A stretch of DNA of 64,000 nt from Blautia sp. (lineage in GTDB: Bacteria; Bacillota; Clostridia; Lachnospirales; Lachnospiraceae): NCBI GenBank assembly GCA_017475035.1, contig JAFVGK010000131.1:1-64000 (forward strand). The letters are read 5' to 3'. Below the pieces are notes generated by a model. That model worked only from the letters and a program-made list of their open reading frames with translations, was not told the DNA's origin and did not search any database. The translations under genes and the position numbers were made by a program. Below, piece after piece: positions 32,035 through 41,326 of the stretch. Positions within the stretch are counted from its first letter, which is position 1. Each line of letters starts with the position of its first letter.

Positions 32035-33666
32035 ATGTCCAGATTTTTGAAGTTTATTGTCAATGTCGTTGTGATTTGCACTATCCTTGCGGTGGTGGCT
32101 TTGGTTGTGCCGCCGTTTTTTGGCGTGACTACGGAGGTCGTAAAGGATGGCTCCGCAGGCGGGAATCTTCCTGTGGGTTCTGCTACCTACGCGATTCCTG
32201 TAAAGGCAGAAGAGATCCTTTCCGGTGATAAGATCCTCGTTACTGCTCAGAATGCGGTATACAGCTATAGTGTAGCAGGTCTTGACCTCAGCTCGAGGAT
32301 CGGCACGGTTGTGGATACTGCTGTTGATCCTTCCTTGCGGCAGGCTGAACCTACATATGTTTCGTTTTCTGATTATATTCCGAAGATCGTGCTGACAGTG
32401 CCTTTTATCGGATATCTTATGATCGCCACACAGCGCATTGAAGGGATGATTATCCTTGGACTGGTAGCTCTTTTCCTTATTATTCTTTATGTTATAGCAG
32501 AGCTTTGGAAGCCGGCTGATGATACAGATGAAATAGCAGATACGGAAGCCGGTTATGTAAAAACACCAAAGGAACTGAAAAAAGAGGAGAAGATCCGCAA
32601 GCGTCAGATGGAGCAGGAGGAAGCCAGGATCCGCCAGCAGGAAAAGCTGAGGAAAAAGAGCCGTGACGGTAAGATCAGAACCGGCGGTTTCGTAGATGAA
32701 GTGGATGAGGGCGATTTTGTTGATGACTCCAGAGACAGCTACAGCTCCGCAGCCAGCGAAGCACATGCGGAACTGAAGAAGGAGATCGCGGCGGCTACCG
32801 CCGGTCAGGGACGACAGGATGATCCTCGCTACCAGGAACGCCCCAGAGCAAGATACGCGCAGGATTATGAAGACGACAGGCGTTATCGCCGCCCGCAGAG
32901 ACCGGATGCCTACGAGGAAGAAGGATACCTTGGCGCTGACGACCGCAGCTATCGGGAAAGCGGGTACCCAAGACGGGATTACCGGGATGCCAGGTATGAC
33001 GCTCCGAGATATGGCGGACAGCCGGGAGACGACATGGGCTATGATGAACCGCGCCGGGGTTACCGCAGGGACTATGGCTATGGCGAACCGTCCTATCGTG
33101 AAGAATATGATCCGGAAGCAAGGAGGGATTCCTATCCTTCCTATCGGGATGATTATCAGGATCAGGGGCAGGATTCTTATCCATCCTATCGGGACGATTA
33201 TGAAGGATCCGGTGAGATGCGCAGAGGAAGATACCGCGATGACCGTGACAGAGCGGATGGTTATGACAGACGCCGCTATCGTCAGGAAAGCGCTCCTGCT
33301 CAGGATCAGGATTACCCCTACGGAGATGAAGGGACGGCGGTGACGTCCGAGGAAGAGTCCTATGAAACTCAGCCTCAGCCGGCAAGAAGGACAAGAACCG
33401 CAAGGCCTTATGCGAATATTCCGTCCACACCGAGAAAACCGGCTGACGCAGAAGAAGCGCCTCAGGAACAGCAGGGAGAAGAGGGATCCAGGAGAATGCT
33501 TGGCATGCCCCGCTATACAGAAGATCAGCTCCGCGCCCAGGCCGCAGATGCCGGTGATCAGGTTGACGTTGTCCGGGACGATGTAACAAAGGTCGCGCTG
33601 TTTGATTATTCCGATGACCTCTTTGAGGAAGCCGCCCAGGATATGGGAGATGAAGATGATTTCTGA
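32035..33666 (+). CDS. SipW-like membrane protein with long charged RDY-rich tail
   Basis: A 543-residue protein. The first ~160 residues have two hydrophobic segments (VVVICTILAVVALVVPPFFG and the pair VLTVPFIGYLMIA with IILGLVALFLIILYVIAEL) around an extracytoplasmic stretch containing VGSATYAIPVKAEEILSGDK. This layout resembles SipW-type (S26B) signal peptidases, but the catalytic motif is poorly matched and I do not claim activity. The rest is charged: a K/E/R helix (RKRQMEQEEARIRQQEKLRK), then ~230 residues rich in R, D, Y, P and S with repeats of SYPSYRDDY. Start ATG 32035 has GGGGAGGG 9 nt upstream. Function unknown. Confidence 0.78.
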   Translation: MSRFLKFIVNVVVICTILAVVALVVPPFFGVTTEVVKDGSAGGNLPVGSATYAIPVKAEEILSGDKILVTAQNAVYSYSVAGLDLSSRIGTVVDTAVDPSLRQAEPTYVSFSDYIPKIVLTVPFIGYLMIATQRIEGMIILGLVALFLIILYVIAELWKPADDTDEIADTEAGYVKTPKELKKEEKIRKRQMEQEEARIRQQEKLRKKSRDGKIRTGGFVDEVDEGDFVDDSRDSYSSAASEAHAELKKEIAAATAGQGRQDDPRYQERPRARYAQDYEDDRRYRRPQRPDAYEEEGYLGADDRSYRESGYPRRDYRDARYDAPRYGGQPGDDMGYDEPRRGYRRDYGYGEPSYREEYDPEARRDSYPSYRDDYQDQGQDSYPSYRDDYEGSGEMRRGRYRDDRDRADGYDRRRYRQESAPAQDQDYPYGDEGTAVTSEEESYETQPQPARRTRTARPYANIPSTPRKPADAEEAPQEQQGEEGSRRMLGMPRYTEDQLRAQAADAGDQVDVVRDDVTKVALFDYSDDLFEEAAQDMGDEDDF

Positions 33667-33699
33667 TTTTCAGAATGAAGAATTGAGCTTTTAGCTTAT

Positions 33700-33748
33700 A
33701 AAGATAAGATCCTGCCTTTCGTAAGGAAGACGGGATCTTATCTTTTTC
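33700..33748 (+). terminator. intrinsic terminator
   Basis: Stem AAGATAAGATCCTGCC (33701-33716) with CGGGATCTTATCTT, followed by TTTTTC. It ends the SipW-like gene transcript. Confidence 0.85.
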
Positions 33749-33801
33749 GTTATACAGCCCGGCTCATAGCTTCCTTTAGTCTCCCACGGGAGATGGCCCG
33801 G

Positions 33802-33870
33802 CTGTTATTTTTCTGCAGAGCGAATGTGACATCGATCCGGAAGCCAGCGCAGGACTTGAAGCCGAGCGTC
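33802..33870 (+). repeat. 69-bp direct repeat, copy 1
   Basis: Begins CTGTTATTTTTCTGCAGAGC, contains GAATGTGACATCGATCCGG and ends CTTGAAGCCGAGCGTC. The second copy is at 33991-34059. A short inverted relic (GATCGATGTCACAATGAGCG) lies between them at 33947-33966. Confidence 0.85.
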
Positions 33871-33990
33871 GCAGGTGAAGAATACAGAGACTCATATCGT
33901 ATATCATATTGCTATCCAGCTCGGCTCAAAACTTACAGGCGGACAGATCGATGTCACAATGAGCGACGCATTAGAAAAATAATAGACGGA

Positions 33991-34059
33991 CTGTTATTTT
34001 TCTGCAGAGCGAATGTGACATCGATCCGGGAGCCATCGCAAGCCTTGAAGCCGAGCGTC
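33991..34059 (+). repeat. 69-bp direct repeat, copy 2
   Basis: Same length as copy 1 with a handful of substitutions, offset by 189 bp. It ends about 55 bp before the -35 box of the S10 operon. Confidence 0.85.
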
Positions 34060-34113
34060 AAATATTCAAATACATCTGCAGAAAAAAATAATTCAGATTT
34101 TTGAAAATTATCC

Positions 34114-34142
34114 TTGCATTTTGTATCCAAGGCATGTATAAT
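34114..34142 (+). promoter_or_regulatory. promoter of the S10-spc ribosomal protein operon
   Basis: TTGCAT (34114-34119), a 17-bp spacer and TATAAT (34137-34142). A-rich sequence upstream (GAAAAAAATAATTC) could act as an UP element. The leader to rpsJ is about 220 nt. Confidence 0.85.
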
Positions 34143-34156
34143 ATCAAGGCTGTGAC

Positions 34157-34357
34157 ATGATAGCTGAGAAGCGTGAGGTTGCCATCCCAGGAGAGATGGG
34201 TTTTCCGTGGAGCGAATGTCAAGTTTACGAAACTGACGGCAAGTCACTGTACAAGTTCAGAGTGTCATCCGTGAAATGGGATGGGTATGTCTTTTTGATT
34301 AAGGACACACACGGATATGTGTACAGTCGCCGCTTGCCGTACCGAGAGTACGGATAG
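34157..34357 (+). CDS. candidate 66-residue leader protein of the S10 operon
   Basis: An ORF that begins about 8 nt after the expected transcription start and ends with a TAG overlapping the rpsJ SD (TAGGAGGAG). The peptide looks protein-like: EVAIPGEMGFPWSECQVY, DGKSLYKFRVSSVKWDGYVF, LIKDTHGYVYSRRLPYREYG, rich in aromatic and beta-forming residues. There is no SD for its ATG, so it would be nearly leaderless. The alternative is an untranslated regulatory leader: its RNA can form CCGTAC-CGAGA-GTACGG near 34339-34355 and an ACACAC/GTGTGT hairpin. I rate both as possible. Confidence 0.45.
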   Translation: MIAEKREVAIPGEMGFPWSECQVYETDGKSLYKFRVSSVKWDGYVFLIKDTHGYVYSRRLPYREYG

Positions 34358-34372
34358 GAGGAGACTTTTTTT

Positions 34373-34690
34373 ATGGCAAATCAGGTTATGAGGATCACAT
34401 TGAAGGCGTATGATCATAAGCTCGTGGATGCTTCCGCAGCAAGGATCGTTGAGACCGTGAAGAAAAACGGCGCTGAGGTCAGCGGCCCGGTACCGCTTCC
34501 GACAAAGAAAGAGGTAGTTACCATTCTTCGCGCGGTTCATAAATATAAAGATTCCCGTGAGCAGTTCGAGCAGAGAACCCATAAGCGTCTGATCGATATC
34601 ATTACGCCTACACAGAAGACTGTCGAAGCACTTTCCAGACTGGAAATGCCTGCAGGAGTGCATATCGACATCAAGATGAAGACGAAATAA
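34373..34690 (+). CDS. rpsJ: 30S ribosomal protein S10
   Basis: 105 residues, full length. Family signatures are [40 protein letters not shown] and [15 protein letters not shown]. It belongs to the 30S head and also acts as NusE in antitermination. SD AGGAGGAG lies upstream of ATG 34373. It is the first ribosomal gene of an operon that runs to secY. Confidence 0.98.
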   Translation: MANQVMRITLKAYDHKLVDASAARIVETVKKNGAEVSGPVPLPTKKEVVTILRAVHKYKDSREQFEQRTHKRLIDIITPTQKTVEALSRLEMPAGVHIDIKMKTK

Positions 34691-34755
34691 TAGATGCCGC
34701 AGGCATCTGTTATCATACTTACTTAAGGAAAGCGCATCAGACTGCGCGGTATATG

Positions 34756-34787
34756 ATTGCCGTCAAAACGGTTTTGACCGTGGCAAT
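34756..34787 (+). promoter_or_regulatory. hairpin in front of the rplC ribosome-binding site
   Basis: ATTGCC-GTCAAAAC-GGTT-TTGAC-CGTGGCAAT forms a stem with a small bulge, 8 nt upstream of AGGAGG. It may tune translation of rplC or be a processing site in the 119-nt gap. Confidence 0.5.
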
Positions 34788-34809
34788 CCGCTATAGGAGG
34801 TTTATTAAT

Positions 34810-35442
34810 ATGAAGAAAGGTATCTTAGCTACCAAGGTGGGCATGACCCAGGTCTTTAACGAAGAAGGGCAGCTGATTCCGGTTACTGTGCTGACCGCAG
34901 GCCCCTGCACTGTCACACAGGTTAAAACCGTTGAGAACGATGGCTACGCCGCGATCCAGGTTGGCTTTGGCGAAATCAGGGAAAAACTGGTCAACAAGCC
35001 GAAGCAGGGACATTTCAACAAGGCAGGCGTTGCTTTCAGGAGATTTTTACGTGAGTTCCGTTTTGAAAACGCTGCAGAGTATAACGTGGGTCAGGAGATT
35101 AAAGCAGACATCTTTTCCGTTGGCGATCATATCGATGTGACCGCTCTCTCCAAAGGTAAAGGATACCAAGGCGCGATCAAGAGACACAACCAGTCCAGAG
35201 GCCCGATGGCCCATGGCTCCAAGTATCATCGTCATGCTGGTTCCAACGGTGCGGCTTCAGATCCGAGCCGTGTCTTCCCGGGAAAGAAAATGCCTGGTCA
35301 GATGGGTCATGTGAGAGTCACCGTACAGAACCTTGAGGTCGTTCGCGTCGATGCAGAGAAGAACTTGCTGTTGGTAAAGGGTGCTGTTCCGGGACCGAAG
35401 AAGTCTCTCGTAACCATCAAAGAGACGGTAAAGAACGCTTAA
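34810..35442 (+). CDS. rplC: 50S ribosomal protein L3
   Basis: 210 residues. It opens [20 protein letters not shown] and has the loop that reaches the peptidyl-transferase centre ([20 protein letters not shown]). ATG 34810 follows ATAGGAGG. An upstream open frame from 34753 runs through the leader hairpin and has no SD. Confidence 0.98.
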   Translation: MKKGILATKVGMTQVFNEEGQLIPVTVLTAGPCTVTQVKTVENDGYAAIQVGFGEIREKLVNKPKQGHFNKAGVAFRRFLREFRFENAAEYNVGQEIKADIFSVGDHIDVTALSKGKGYQGAIKRHNQSRGPMAHGSKYHRHAGSNGAASDPSRVFPGKKMPGQMGHVRVTVQNLEVVRVDAEKNLLLVKGAVPGPKKSLVTIKETVKNA

Positions 35443-35466
35443 GGGTAGAAGGGAGGAGCACTACAG

Positions 35467-36087
35467 ATGGCAAACGTAAAGCTGTTTAATATGGAAGGCC
35501 AGGAGATCGGTACAGTCGAACTCGACGATGCCGTTTTTGGCGTAGAGATGAATGAACATCTGGTACATCTTGCTGTGGTTCGCCAGCTGGCAAATAACCG
35601 CCAGGGCACACAGAAGGCAAAGGGACGCTCAGAAGTGAGCGGAGGCGGCAGGAAGCCGTGGAGACAGAAGGGTACCGGCCATGCGCGTCAGGGATCCATC
35701 CGTGCCGCACAGTGGAAAGGCGGCGGCGTGATTTTCCCGCCGACACCAAGAAGCTATCGCAAGAAAATGAACAAGAAAGAGCGCAGATTTGCACTGAAGT
35801 CTGCATTGACCAATAAGGTTCAGTCAGACCGGTTTATCGTTCTTGACCAGCTTACCCTTTCCGAGATCAAGACAAAGGAAATGGCAAGGATTCTGGGAAA
35901 TCTGAAGGTTGACAATGCTCTTGTGATTACAAAGGATAATGACAAGACTGTTTATCTTTCCGCAAGGAATATTCCGGATGTGTTGACGGCTACACCGTCC
36001 ACGATTAATGTCTATGATGTGATGAAGTACCACGCCATCGTTGCAACAAAAGATGCCGTGACCGCGATTGAGGAGGTGTACGCATAA
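35467..36087 (+). CDS. rplD: 50S ribosomal protein L4
   Basis: 206 residues. The long exit-tunnel loop is recognisable as GGRKPWRQKGTGHARQGSIR followed by GGGVIFPPTPRSY. In E. coli L4 also represses its own operon by binding the S10 leader. It abuts rplW without a gap. SD GGGAGGAG precedes ATG 35467. Confidence 0.98.
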   Translation: MANVKLFNMEGQEIGTVELDDAVFGVEMNEHLVHLAVVRQLANNRQGTQKAKGRSEVSGGGRKPWRQKGTGHARQGSIRAAQWKGGGVIFPPTPRSYRKKMNKKERRFALKSALTNKVQSDRFIVLDQLTLSEIKTKEMARILGNLKVDNALVITKDNDKTVYLSARNIPDVLTATPSTINVYDVMKYHAIVATKDAVTAIEEVYA

Positions 36088-36387
36088 ATGGCAGATATTA
36101 AGTATTACGACGTGATCTTAAAGCCGGTCATCACCGAAAAGTCGATGAGCGTCATGGGAGAAAAAAGATATACATTCCTTGTTCATCCGGATGCAAATAA
36201 AGCACAGATCAAGGAAGCTGTCGAGAAGATGTTCGAAGGTACGAAAGTAAGAAAAGTAAATACACTGAATCTCGATGGAAAGAAAAGACGCCGCGGAATG
36301 AACGTCGGACGTACGGCGAAGACAAAGAAGGCCATGGTTTTCCTTACCGAGGACAGCAAGGATATCGAGATCTTTGAGGGGCTTTGA
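36088..36387 (+). CDS. rplW: 50S ribosomal protein L23
   Basis: 99 residues. DVILKPVITEKSMSVMGEK and YTFLVHPDANKAQIKEAVEK are typical. It sits at the tunnel exit and docks signal recognition particle and trigger factor. It starts directly after the rplD stop, with a GGAGG inside rplD. Confidence 0.98.
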   Translation: MADIKYYDVILKPVITEKSMSVMGEKRYTFLVHPDANKAQIKEAVEKMFEGTKVRKVNTLNLDGKKRRRGMNVGRTAKTKKAMVFLTEDSKDIEIFEGL

Positions 36388-36453
36388 TGATTGCCCCAAC
36401 GCATCCGGATTGACATCCGGCAGGGAACTGTCAGACAGGGTGCGTATCTATGC

Positions 36454-36504
36454 TTCGAATAGGACGCTTTTTATTGGAAAGCGTCTTAGCGAGAAATATT
36501 CGAA
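36454..36504 (+). promoter_or_regulatory. two-tier hairpin in front of rplB
   Basis: The outer stem TTCGAATA/TATTCGAA encloses an inner stem GACGCTTT/AAAGCGTC. The 3' arm ends at the AAAGGAG of rplB, so the fold could sequester the SD. The gap between rplW and rplB is 131 nt. Confidence 0.55.
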
Positions 36505-36518
36505 AGGAGTTTTTCATC

Positions 36519-37364
36519 ATGGGAATCAAATCCTATAAGGCATATACCCCGTCAAGAAGACATATGACGGGATCCGACTTTTCCGAGATTACCGCGACAA
36601 AGCCGGAGAAGTCTCTCGTTGTCAGTTTAAAGAAAAATGCCGGCCGCAATAATGAGGGTAAGATTACCGTCAGACATCGCGGCGGCGGAAACCGCAGAAA
36701 ATACAGGATTATTGATTTTAAGAGAAATAAAGACGGAATCCCCGCAACGGTAAAGACGATTGAGTATGATCCGAACAGAACCGCAAACATCGCTCTTGTG
36801 GCTTATGCTGACGGCGCGAAGGCATATATTCTTGCTCCGGAAGGTTTAAAGGTAGGCCAGCAGATCATGAGCGGCGTTGAGGCAGAGGTTCGCGTGGGCA
36901 ATTGCCTTCCGCTTGAGCTGATTCCCGTAGGTACCATGATCCATAATATCGAGCTTCATCCCGGAAAGGGCGGCCAGATGGTCCGCGCAGCCGGAAACGG
37001 CGCGCAGCTGATGGCTAAGGAAGGCAAATACGCTACCCTGCGTCTTCCCTCCGGCGAGATGAGAATGGTTCCGATCGGATGCCGCGCTACCGTAGGCATT
37101 ATCGGAAACGGAGATCATAACCTGATCAACATTGGTAAAGCCGGACGTAAACGTCATATGGGCATTCGTCCGACCGTACGTGGTTCTGTCATGAACCCGA
37201 ATGACCATCCGCATGGCGGCGGCGAGGGCAGAGCCCCGATTGGTCGTCCTGGTCCCTCCACTCCTTGGGGTAAGCCAGCCCTTGGTCTTAAGACCAGAAA
37301 GAAGAAAAAACAGTCTAACAAGCTCATCGTCAGAAGACGCGATGGCAGGGCATTAACGAAATAA
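36519..37364 (+). CDS. rplB: 50S ribosomal protein L2
   Basis: 281 residues, full length. It opens [20 protein letters not shown] and has [20 protein letters not shown] near the C-terminus, including the conserved His close to the peptidyl-transferase centre. ATG 36519 follows AAAGGAG; the open frame from 36450 is the leader hairpin. Confidence 0.98.
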   Translation: MGIKSYKAYTPSRRHMTGSDFSEITATKPEKSLVVSLKKNAGRNNEGKITVRHRGGGNRRKYRIIDFKRNKDGIPATVKTIEYDPNRTANIALVAYADGAKAYILAPEGLKVGQQIMSGVEAEVRVGNCLPLELIPVGTMIHNIELHPGKGGQMVRAAGNGAQLMAKEGKYATLRLPSGEMRMVPIGCRATVGIIGNGDHNLINIGKAGRKRHMGIRPTVRGSVMNPNDHPHGGGEGRAPIGRPGPSTPWGKPALGLKTRKKKKQSNKLIVRRRDGRALTK

Positions 37365-37379
37365 TAAGGAGGGTTTAGA

Positions 37380-37661
37380 ATGTCTCGTTCATTGAAAAAA
37401 GGACCGTTTGCGGATGCGAGCCTGCTTAAGAAAATCGACGCACTCAATGCGGCAAATGATAAATCCGTGATCAAGACCTGGTCACGCCGTTCCACTATCT
37501 TTCCTTCCTTTGTCGGACATACGATTGCGGTCCATGACGGAAGAAAGCACGTTCCGGTATATGTGACAGAAGACATGGTAGGACATAAGCTCGGAGAGTT
37601 CGTTCCCACCCGTACATATCGCGGGCATGGCAAAGACGAAAAGAAATCCGGCGTTCGTTAA
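37380..37661 (+). CDS. rpsS: 30S ribosomal protein S19
   Basis: 93 residues. [20 protein letters not shown] and [20 protein letters not shown] identify it. It lies in the 30S head near S13. SD AAGGAGGG lies before ATG 37380. Confidence 0.98.
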   Translation: MSRSLKKGPFADASLLKKIDALNAANDKSVIKTWSRRSTIFPSFVGHTIAVHDGRKHVPVYVTEDMVGHKLGEFVPTRTYRGHGKDEKKSGVR

Positions 37662-37691
37662 GTTTGGTAGAGGAAAGGAGGCACTTAAGAA

Positions 37692-38081
37692 ATGGCAAAA
37701 GGACACAGAAGCCAGATTAAGAGAGCCAGAAATGAGAATAATGTAGAGAAAAGGCCGCATGCAAAGCTGTCCTACGCAAGAATTTCCGTCCAGAAGGCAT
37801 GCTTTGTTTTGGATGCCATCCGCGGCAAGGATGTTGCTACGGCAGTCGGTATCCTTACCTATAATCCCAGATATGCTTCCAGCGTTATTCTGAAGCTTCT
37901 GAATTCAGCAGTCGCAAACGCGCAGAACAATCTTCAGATGAACCCGGCAAATCTTTATGTTGCGCAGTGCTATGCAAATAAAGGACCGACGATGAAGAGG
38001 ATTCAGCCAAGGGCACAGGGTCGGGCGTACAGGATTGAAAAACGTACCAGCCATATTACGATCGTGCTTGATGAAAGGTAA
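37692..38081 (+). CDS. rplV: 50S ribosomal protein L22
   Basis: 129 residues. Conserved core [20 protein letters not shown] and tunnel-loop [20 protein letters not shown]. This loop lines the exit tunnel and is a site of macrolide-resistance mutations in other species. SD AAAGGAGG. Confidence 0.98.
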   Translation: MAKGHRSQIKRARNENNVEKRPHAKLSYARISVQKACFVLDAIRGKDVATAVGILTYNPRYASSVILKLLNSAVANAQNNLQMNPANLYVAQCYANKGPTMKRIQPRAQGRAYRIEKRTSHITIVLDER

Positions 38082-38092
38082 GGAGGAAAAGC

Positions 38093-38749
38093 ATGGGACA
38101 GAAAGTTAACCCGCATGGCCTTAGAGTTGGTATTATTAAGGACTGGGATTCCAGATGGTATGCGGACGCTGAGTTTGCTGATTACCTTGTAGAGGATTAT
38201 AATATCCGTAAGTTTTTAAAGAAAGAACTCTACGACGCAGGCATCTCCCATATCGAAGTAGAGAGAGCTTCTGACAGAGTCAAGGTCATTATCTATACGG
38301 CAAAGCCGGGTTCCGTGATCGGACAGAAAGGTAAGAAGATCGAGACCATTAAGGCTTCTCTTGCAAAATATACAGATAAAAAGCTGATCGTCGACATTAA
38401 GGAAGTCAAACGTCCGGACCGCGACGCACAGCTGGTGGCAGAAAATATCGCTTCGCAGCTCGAAAGTCGTATCTCCTTCCGTCGTGCGATGAAATCCACG
38501 ATGTCCAGGACGATGAAGGCTGGAGCAAAGGGAATCAAGACCTCTGTTTCCGGACGCCTTGGCGGCGCTGATATGGCCCGCACCGAGTTTTACAGCGAAG
38601 GGACCATTCCGCTTCAGACACTTCGCGCTGATATTGATTATGGATTTGCGGAAGCAAATACCACTTATGGCAAGGTTGGCGTAAAGGCGTGGGTCTACAA
38701 CGGAGAGATTCTTCCTGACAAGGGAACAAAGGAAGGGAGCGATAAATAA
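38093..38749 (+). CDS. rpsC: 30S ribosomal protein S3
   Basis: 218 residues. N-terminus [22 protein letters not shown]-domain [20 protein letters not shown]. It is part of the mRNA entry helicase region. Its last base is the A of the rplP start ATG. Confidence 0.98.
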   Translation: MGQKVNPHGLRVGIIKDWDSRWYADAEFADYLVEDYNIRKFLKKELYDAGISHIEVERASDRVKVIIYTAKPGSVIGQKGKKIETIKASLAKYTDKKLIVDIKEVKRPDRDAQLVAENIASQLESRISFRRAMKSTMSRTMKAGAKGIKTSVSGRLGGADMARTEFYSEGTIPLQTLRADIDYGFAEANTTYGKVGVKAWVYNGEILPDKGTKEGSDK

Positions 38750-39186
38750 TGTTAATGCCGAAAAGAGTAAAGCGTCGTAAGCAGTTCCGCGGTTCCATGA
38801 AGGGAAAAGCCCTCAGGGGAAACGTGATCAATTATGGCGATTATGGCCTTGTTGCCGTAGAACCGTGCTGGATTAAATCCAATCAGATTGAGGCTGCCCG
38901 TGTTGCCATGACCCGTTACATTAAGCGTGGCGGTAAGGTTTGGATCAAGATTTTCCCGGACAAGCCTGTTACGGCAAAGCCGGCTGAGACACGTATGGGT
39001 TCCGGTAAAGGTGCATTGGAGTATTGGGTTGCAGTCGTTAAGCCAGGCCGTGTAATGTTTGAGATCGCCGGTGTGTCTGAGGACATCGCCCGCGAGGCTC
39101 TTCGTCTTGCCTCGCACAAGTTACCTGTCAAATGCAAAATCGTATCTCGTGCAGACTTGGAAGGCGGTGAAAACAGTGAAGAGTGA
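38749..39186 (+). CDS. rplP: 50S ribosomal protein L16
   Basis: 145 residues. [20 protein letters not shown] and [20 protein letters not shown] are typical. It sits near the A-site finger. It overlaps the rpsC stop (TAATG) and runs 20 nt into rpmC, so three genes are translationally coupled. Confidence 0.98.
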   Translation: MLMPKRVKRRKQFRGSMKGKALRGNVINYGDYGLVAVEPCWIKSNQIEAARVAMTRYIKRGGKVWIKIFPDKPVTAKPAETRMGSGKGALEYWVAVVKPGRVMFEIAGVSEDIAREALRLASHKLPVKCKIVSRADLEGGENSEE

Positions 39187-39379
39187 TAAGTTCGTAGAAG
39201 ATTTGAGAGCAAAGTCGGCTGTGGAATTAAATGATGCTTTAGTGGCTGCGAAGAAGGAGCTTTTTAACCTGAGATTCCAGAACGCAACGAATCAGCTTGA
39301 CAATACCGCCCGTATCCGCGAGGTTCGCAGAAATATTGCCAGAATCCAGACGGTGATTGCAGAGAAGGCGAAGGCCTGA
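39167..39379 (+). CDS. rpmC: 50S ribosomal protein L29
   Basis: 70 residues from GTG 39167 ([20 protein letters not shown]); GGAAGG is 5 nt upstream. A second GTG at 39176 is also possible. The conserved helix is [20 protein letters not shown]. The frame is open further upstream but overlaps rplP entirely. It is at the tunnel exit next to L23. Confidence 0.95.
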   Translation: MKTVKSDKFVEDLRAKSAVELNDALVAAKKELFNLRFQNATNQLDNTARIREVRRNIARIQTVIAEKAKA

Positions 39380-39441
39380 AGAAGAGGCGTACGCCAGGGC
39401 AGGGTGATCTGCCTGACAGGCCAGATTGAGGAGGAATAACC

Positions 39442-39696
39442 GTGGAAAGAAATTTAAGAAAAACCCGCGTGGGCAAGGTCGTCAGCAATAAGATGGATAA
39501 GACCATCGTCGTTGCGATCGAAGACCATGTAAAGCATCCGCTTTACAAAAAGATCGTGAAGAAGACCTATAAGCTGAAAGCTCACGATGAGAATAATGAA
39601 TGCAGTATCGGTGATACGGTAAAAGTGATGGAGACCAGACCGCTGTCCAAGGACAAGAGATGGAGACTGGTAGAAATCGTCGAGAAAGTGAAGTAA
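39442..39696 (+). CDS. rpsQ: 30S ribosomal protein S17
   Basis: 84 residues from GTG 39442, preceded by [28 protein letters not shown] and [20 protein letters not shown] are family signatures. It is an OB-fold primary binder of 16S rRNA. Confidence 0.97.
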   Translation: MERNLRKTRVGKVVSNKMDKTIVVAIEDHVKHPLYKKIVKKTYKLKAHDENNECSIGDTVKVMETRPLSKDKRWRLVEIVEKVK

Positions 39697-39709
39697 GGAG
39701 GAGACCAGT

Positions 39710-40078
39710 ATGATTCAGCAGGAGACACGGCTTAGAGTGGCCGATAACACTGGTGCGAAAGAGATCCTTTGCATTCGCGTAATGGGCGGTTCCACCAGAA
39801 GATATGCGAATATCGGTGATACGATCGTCGCAACGGTCAAGGATGCGACTCCGGGCGGTATGGTTAAGAAGGGCGACGTCGTAAAGGCTGTCGTTGTTCG
39901 TTCCGTAAAGGGCGCACGCCGTAAAGACGGTTCTTATATTCGCTTCGATGAAAATGCGGCTGTTATCATCAAGGATGATTTGACGCCGAGAGGAACCCGT
40001 ATCTTTGGACCGGTAGCAAGAGAGCTTCGTGAAAAGAAATTCATGAAGATAGTCTCTTTAGCACCGGAAGTGCTGTGA
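39710..40078 (+). CDS. rplN: 50S ribosomal protein L14
   Basis: 122 residues, the invariant length. [20 protein letters not shown] and [20 protein letters not shown]. It forms an intersubunit bridge. SD AAGGAGGAG. It starts 13 nt after rpsQ. Confidence 0.98.
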   Translation: MIQQETRLRVADNTGAKEILCIRVMGGSTRRYANIGDTIVATVKDATPGGMVKKGDVVKAVVVRSVKGARRKDGSYIRFDENAAVIIKDDLTPRGTRIFGPVARELREKKFMKIVSLAPEVL

Positions 40079-40091
40079 TGGAGGGTGTCAG

Positions 40092-40439
40092 ATGTCAGCG
40101 ATGAAAATTAAAAAAGGTGATACCGTTAAAGTAATCGCCGGTAAAAGCAAAGGCAGAGAAGGCAAGGTTCTCTCTGTAGATGTGAAAAACCATCGCGTCG
40201 TAGTCGAAGGCGCAAACAAAGTTTCCAAGCATACAAAGCCGAACGCGGCCAACGCCAACGGCGGTATTACGGAGAAGGAAGCCCCCCTTGACATTTCCAA
40301 TGTCATGATGCTTGTTGATGGAAAGACCGCCAGAGTTGGCTTCAAGATCGAAGGCGGCAAGAAATACCGTATCGCGAAATTCGGAAAGGGCGAGACAAAG
40401 GTAATCGACGTTGTCAGCTCCCCGAAGGAATATCGCTAA
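40092..40439 (+). CDS. rplX: 50S ribosomal protein L24
   Basis: 115 residues with the KOW motif [23 protein letters not shown] 40092 is 6 nt after GGAGGG; ATG 40101 (MKIKK) is a possible alternative. It is an assembly initiator protein of the 50S subunit. Confidence 0.97.
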   Translation: MSAMKIKKGDTVKVIAGKSKGREGKVLSVDVKNHRVVVEGANKVSKHTKPNAANANGGITEKEAPLDISNVMMLVDGKTARVGFKIEGGKKYRIAKFGKGETKVIDVVSSPKEYR

Positions 40440-40458
40440 AGAGGGGAGGCATTCATAA

Positions 40459-40998
40459 GTGAGCAGATTAAGAGAGCAGTACAAGTCTGAGATCATGGAC
40501 GCCATGATCAAGAAGTTCGGCTACAAAAACGTTATGGAAGTGCCGAAGCTCGATAAGATCGTCGTTAACATGGGAGTCGGAGAAGCGAAAGAAAACGCAA
40601 AGATTCTCGATTCCGCTATGGCGGACATGCAGCTGATTACCGGTCAGAAGCCGGTTATCACAAAAGCGAAAAAGTCCGTCGCAAACTTCAAGATCCGCGA
40701 TGGCATGGCGATCGGCTGTAAGGTCACCCTGCGCGGAGAAAAAATGTATGAATTTGCTGATCGCCTGATCAACCTCGCTCTTCCGCGTGTCCGTGACTTC
40801 CGCGGCGTAAATCCGAACGCGTTTGACGGCAGAGGAAATTATGCACTCGGCATCAAGGAACAGCTGATCTTCCCGGAGGTCGAGTATGACAAGGTCGACA
40901 AGGTTCGTGGTATGGACGTCATCTTTGTCACCACGGCAAAGACGGATGAGGAAGCCCGTGAGCTGCTTAGACTGTTCAATATGCCGTTTGCGAAATAA
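40459..40998 (+). CDS. rplE: 50S ribosomal protein L5
   Basis: 179 residues from GTG 40459 with GGGGAGG upstream. The signatures [20 protein letters not shown] and [20 protein letters not shown] are present, and [20 protein letters not shown] later. It binds 5S rRNA. Confidence 0.98.
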   Translation: MSRLREQYKSEIMDAMIKKFGYKNVMEVPKLDKIVVNMGVGEAKENAKILDSAMADMQLITGQKPVITKAKKSVANFKIRDGMAIGCKVTLRGEKMYEFADRLINLALPRVRDFRGVNPNAFDGRGNYALGIKEQLIFPEVEYDKVDKVRGMDVIFVTTAKTDEEARELLRLFNMPFAK

Positions 40999-41013
40999 GA
41001 GGAGGAAGGATTC

Positions 41014-41199
41014 ATGGCTAAGACAGCAATGAAAATCAAACAGCAGCGTACGCAGAAGTTCTCCACCAGGGAGTACAACCGCTGCAGGATCTGTGGCCGT
41101 CCGCATGCTTATTTAAGGAAGTATGGCATCTGCCGTATCTGCTTTAGAGAGCTCGCCTATAAGGGACAGATTCCGGGAGTTAAGAAGGCCAGCTGGTAA
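41014..41199 (+). CDS. rpsN: 30S ribosomal protein S14, zinc-binding type
   Basis: 61 residues. This is the short type Z form with four zinc ligands: [20 protein letters not shown]. This form is usual in Gram-positive bacteria. SD AGAGGAGG. Confidence 0.97.
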   Translation: MAKTAMKIKQQRTQKFSTREYNRCRICGRPHAYLRKYGICRICFRELAYKGQIPGVKKASW

Positions 41200-41271
41200 A
41201 AGCAAGGGCTTGAATCGCCGGATAAGAGATACGTACCCCTTTGGCCCAAGCGATTGTCAAGTCAAGTCTAG

Positions 41272-41293
41272 GTCAGGCAGCTCACATGCCTGA
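41272..41293 (+). promoter_or_regulatory. hairpin in the rpsN-rpsH gap
   Basis: Stem GTCAGGCA/TGCCTGAC in a 127-nt spacer, unusually long for this cluster. In E. coli S8 represses the spc operon by binding its mRNA; whether this hairpin has such a role is unknown. Confidence 0.4.
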
Positions 41294-41326
41294 CATGTGT
41301 TAAGAGTAATTATGGAGGATACTAAC

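Noticed and set aside
33793..34104. 103-codon open frame across the 69-bp direct repeat
   Set aside because: Its internal protein repeat simply mirrors the DNA repeat; there is no SD or family pattern.
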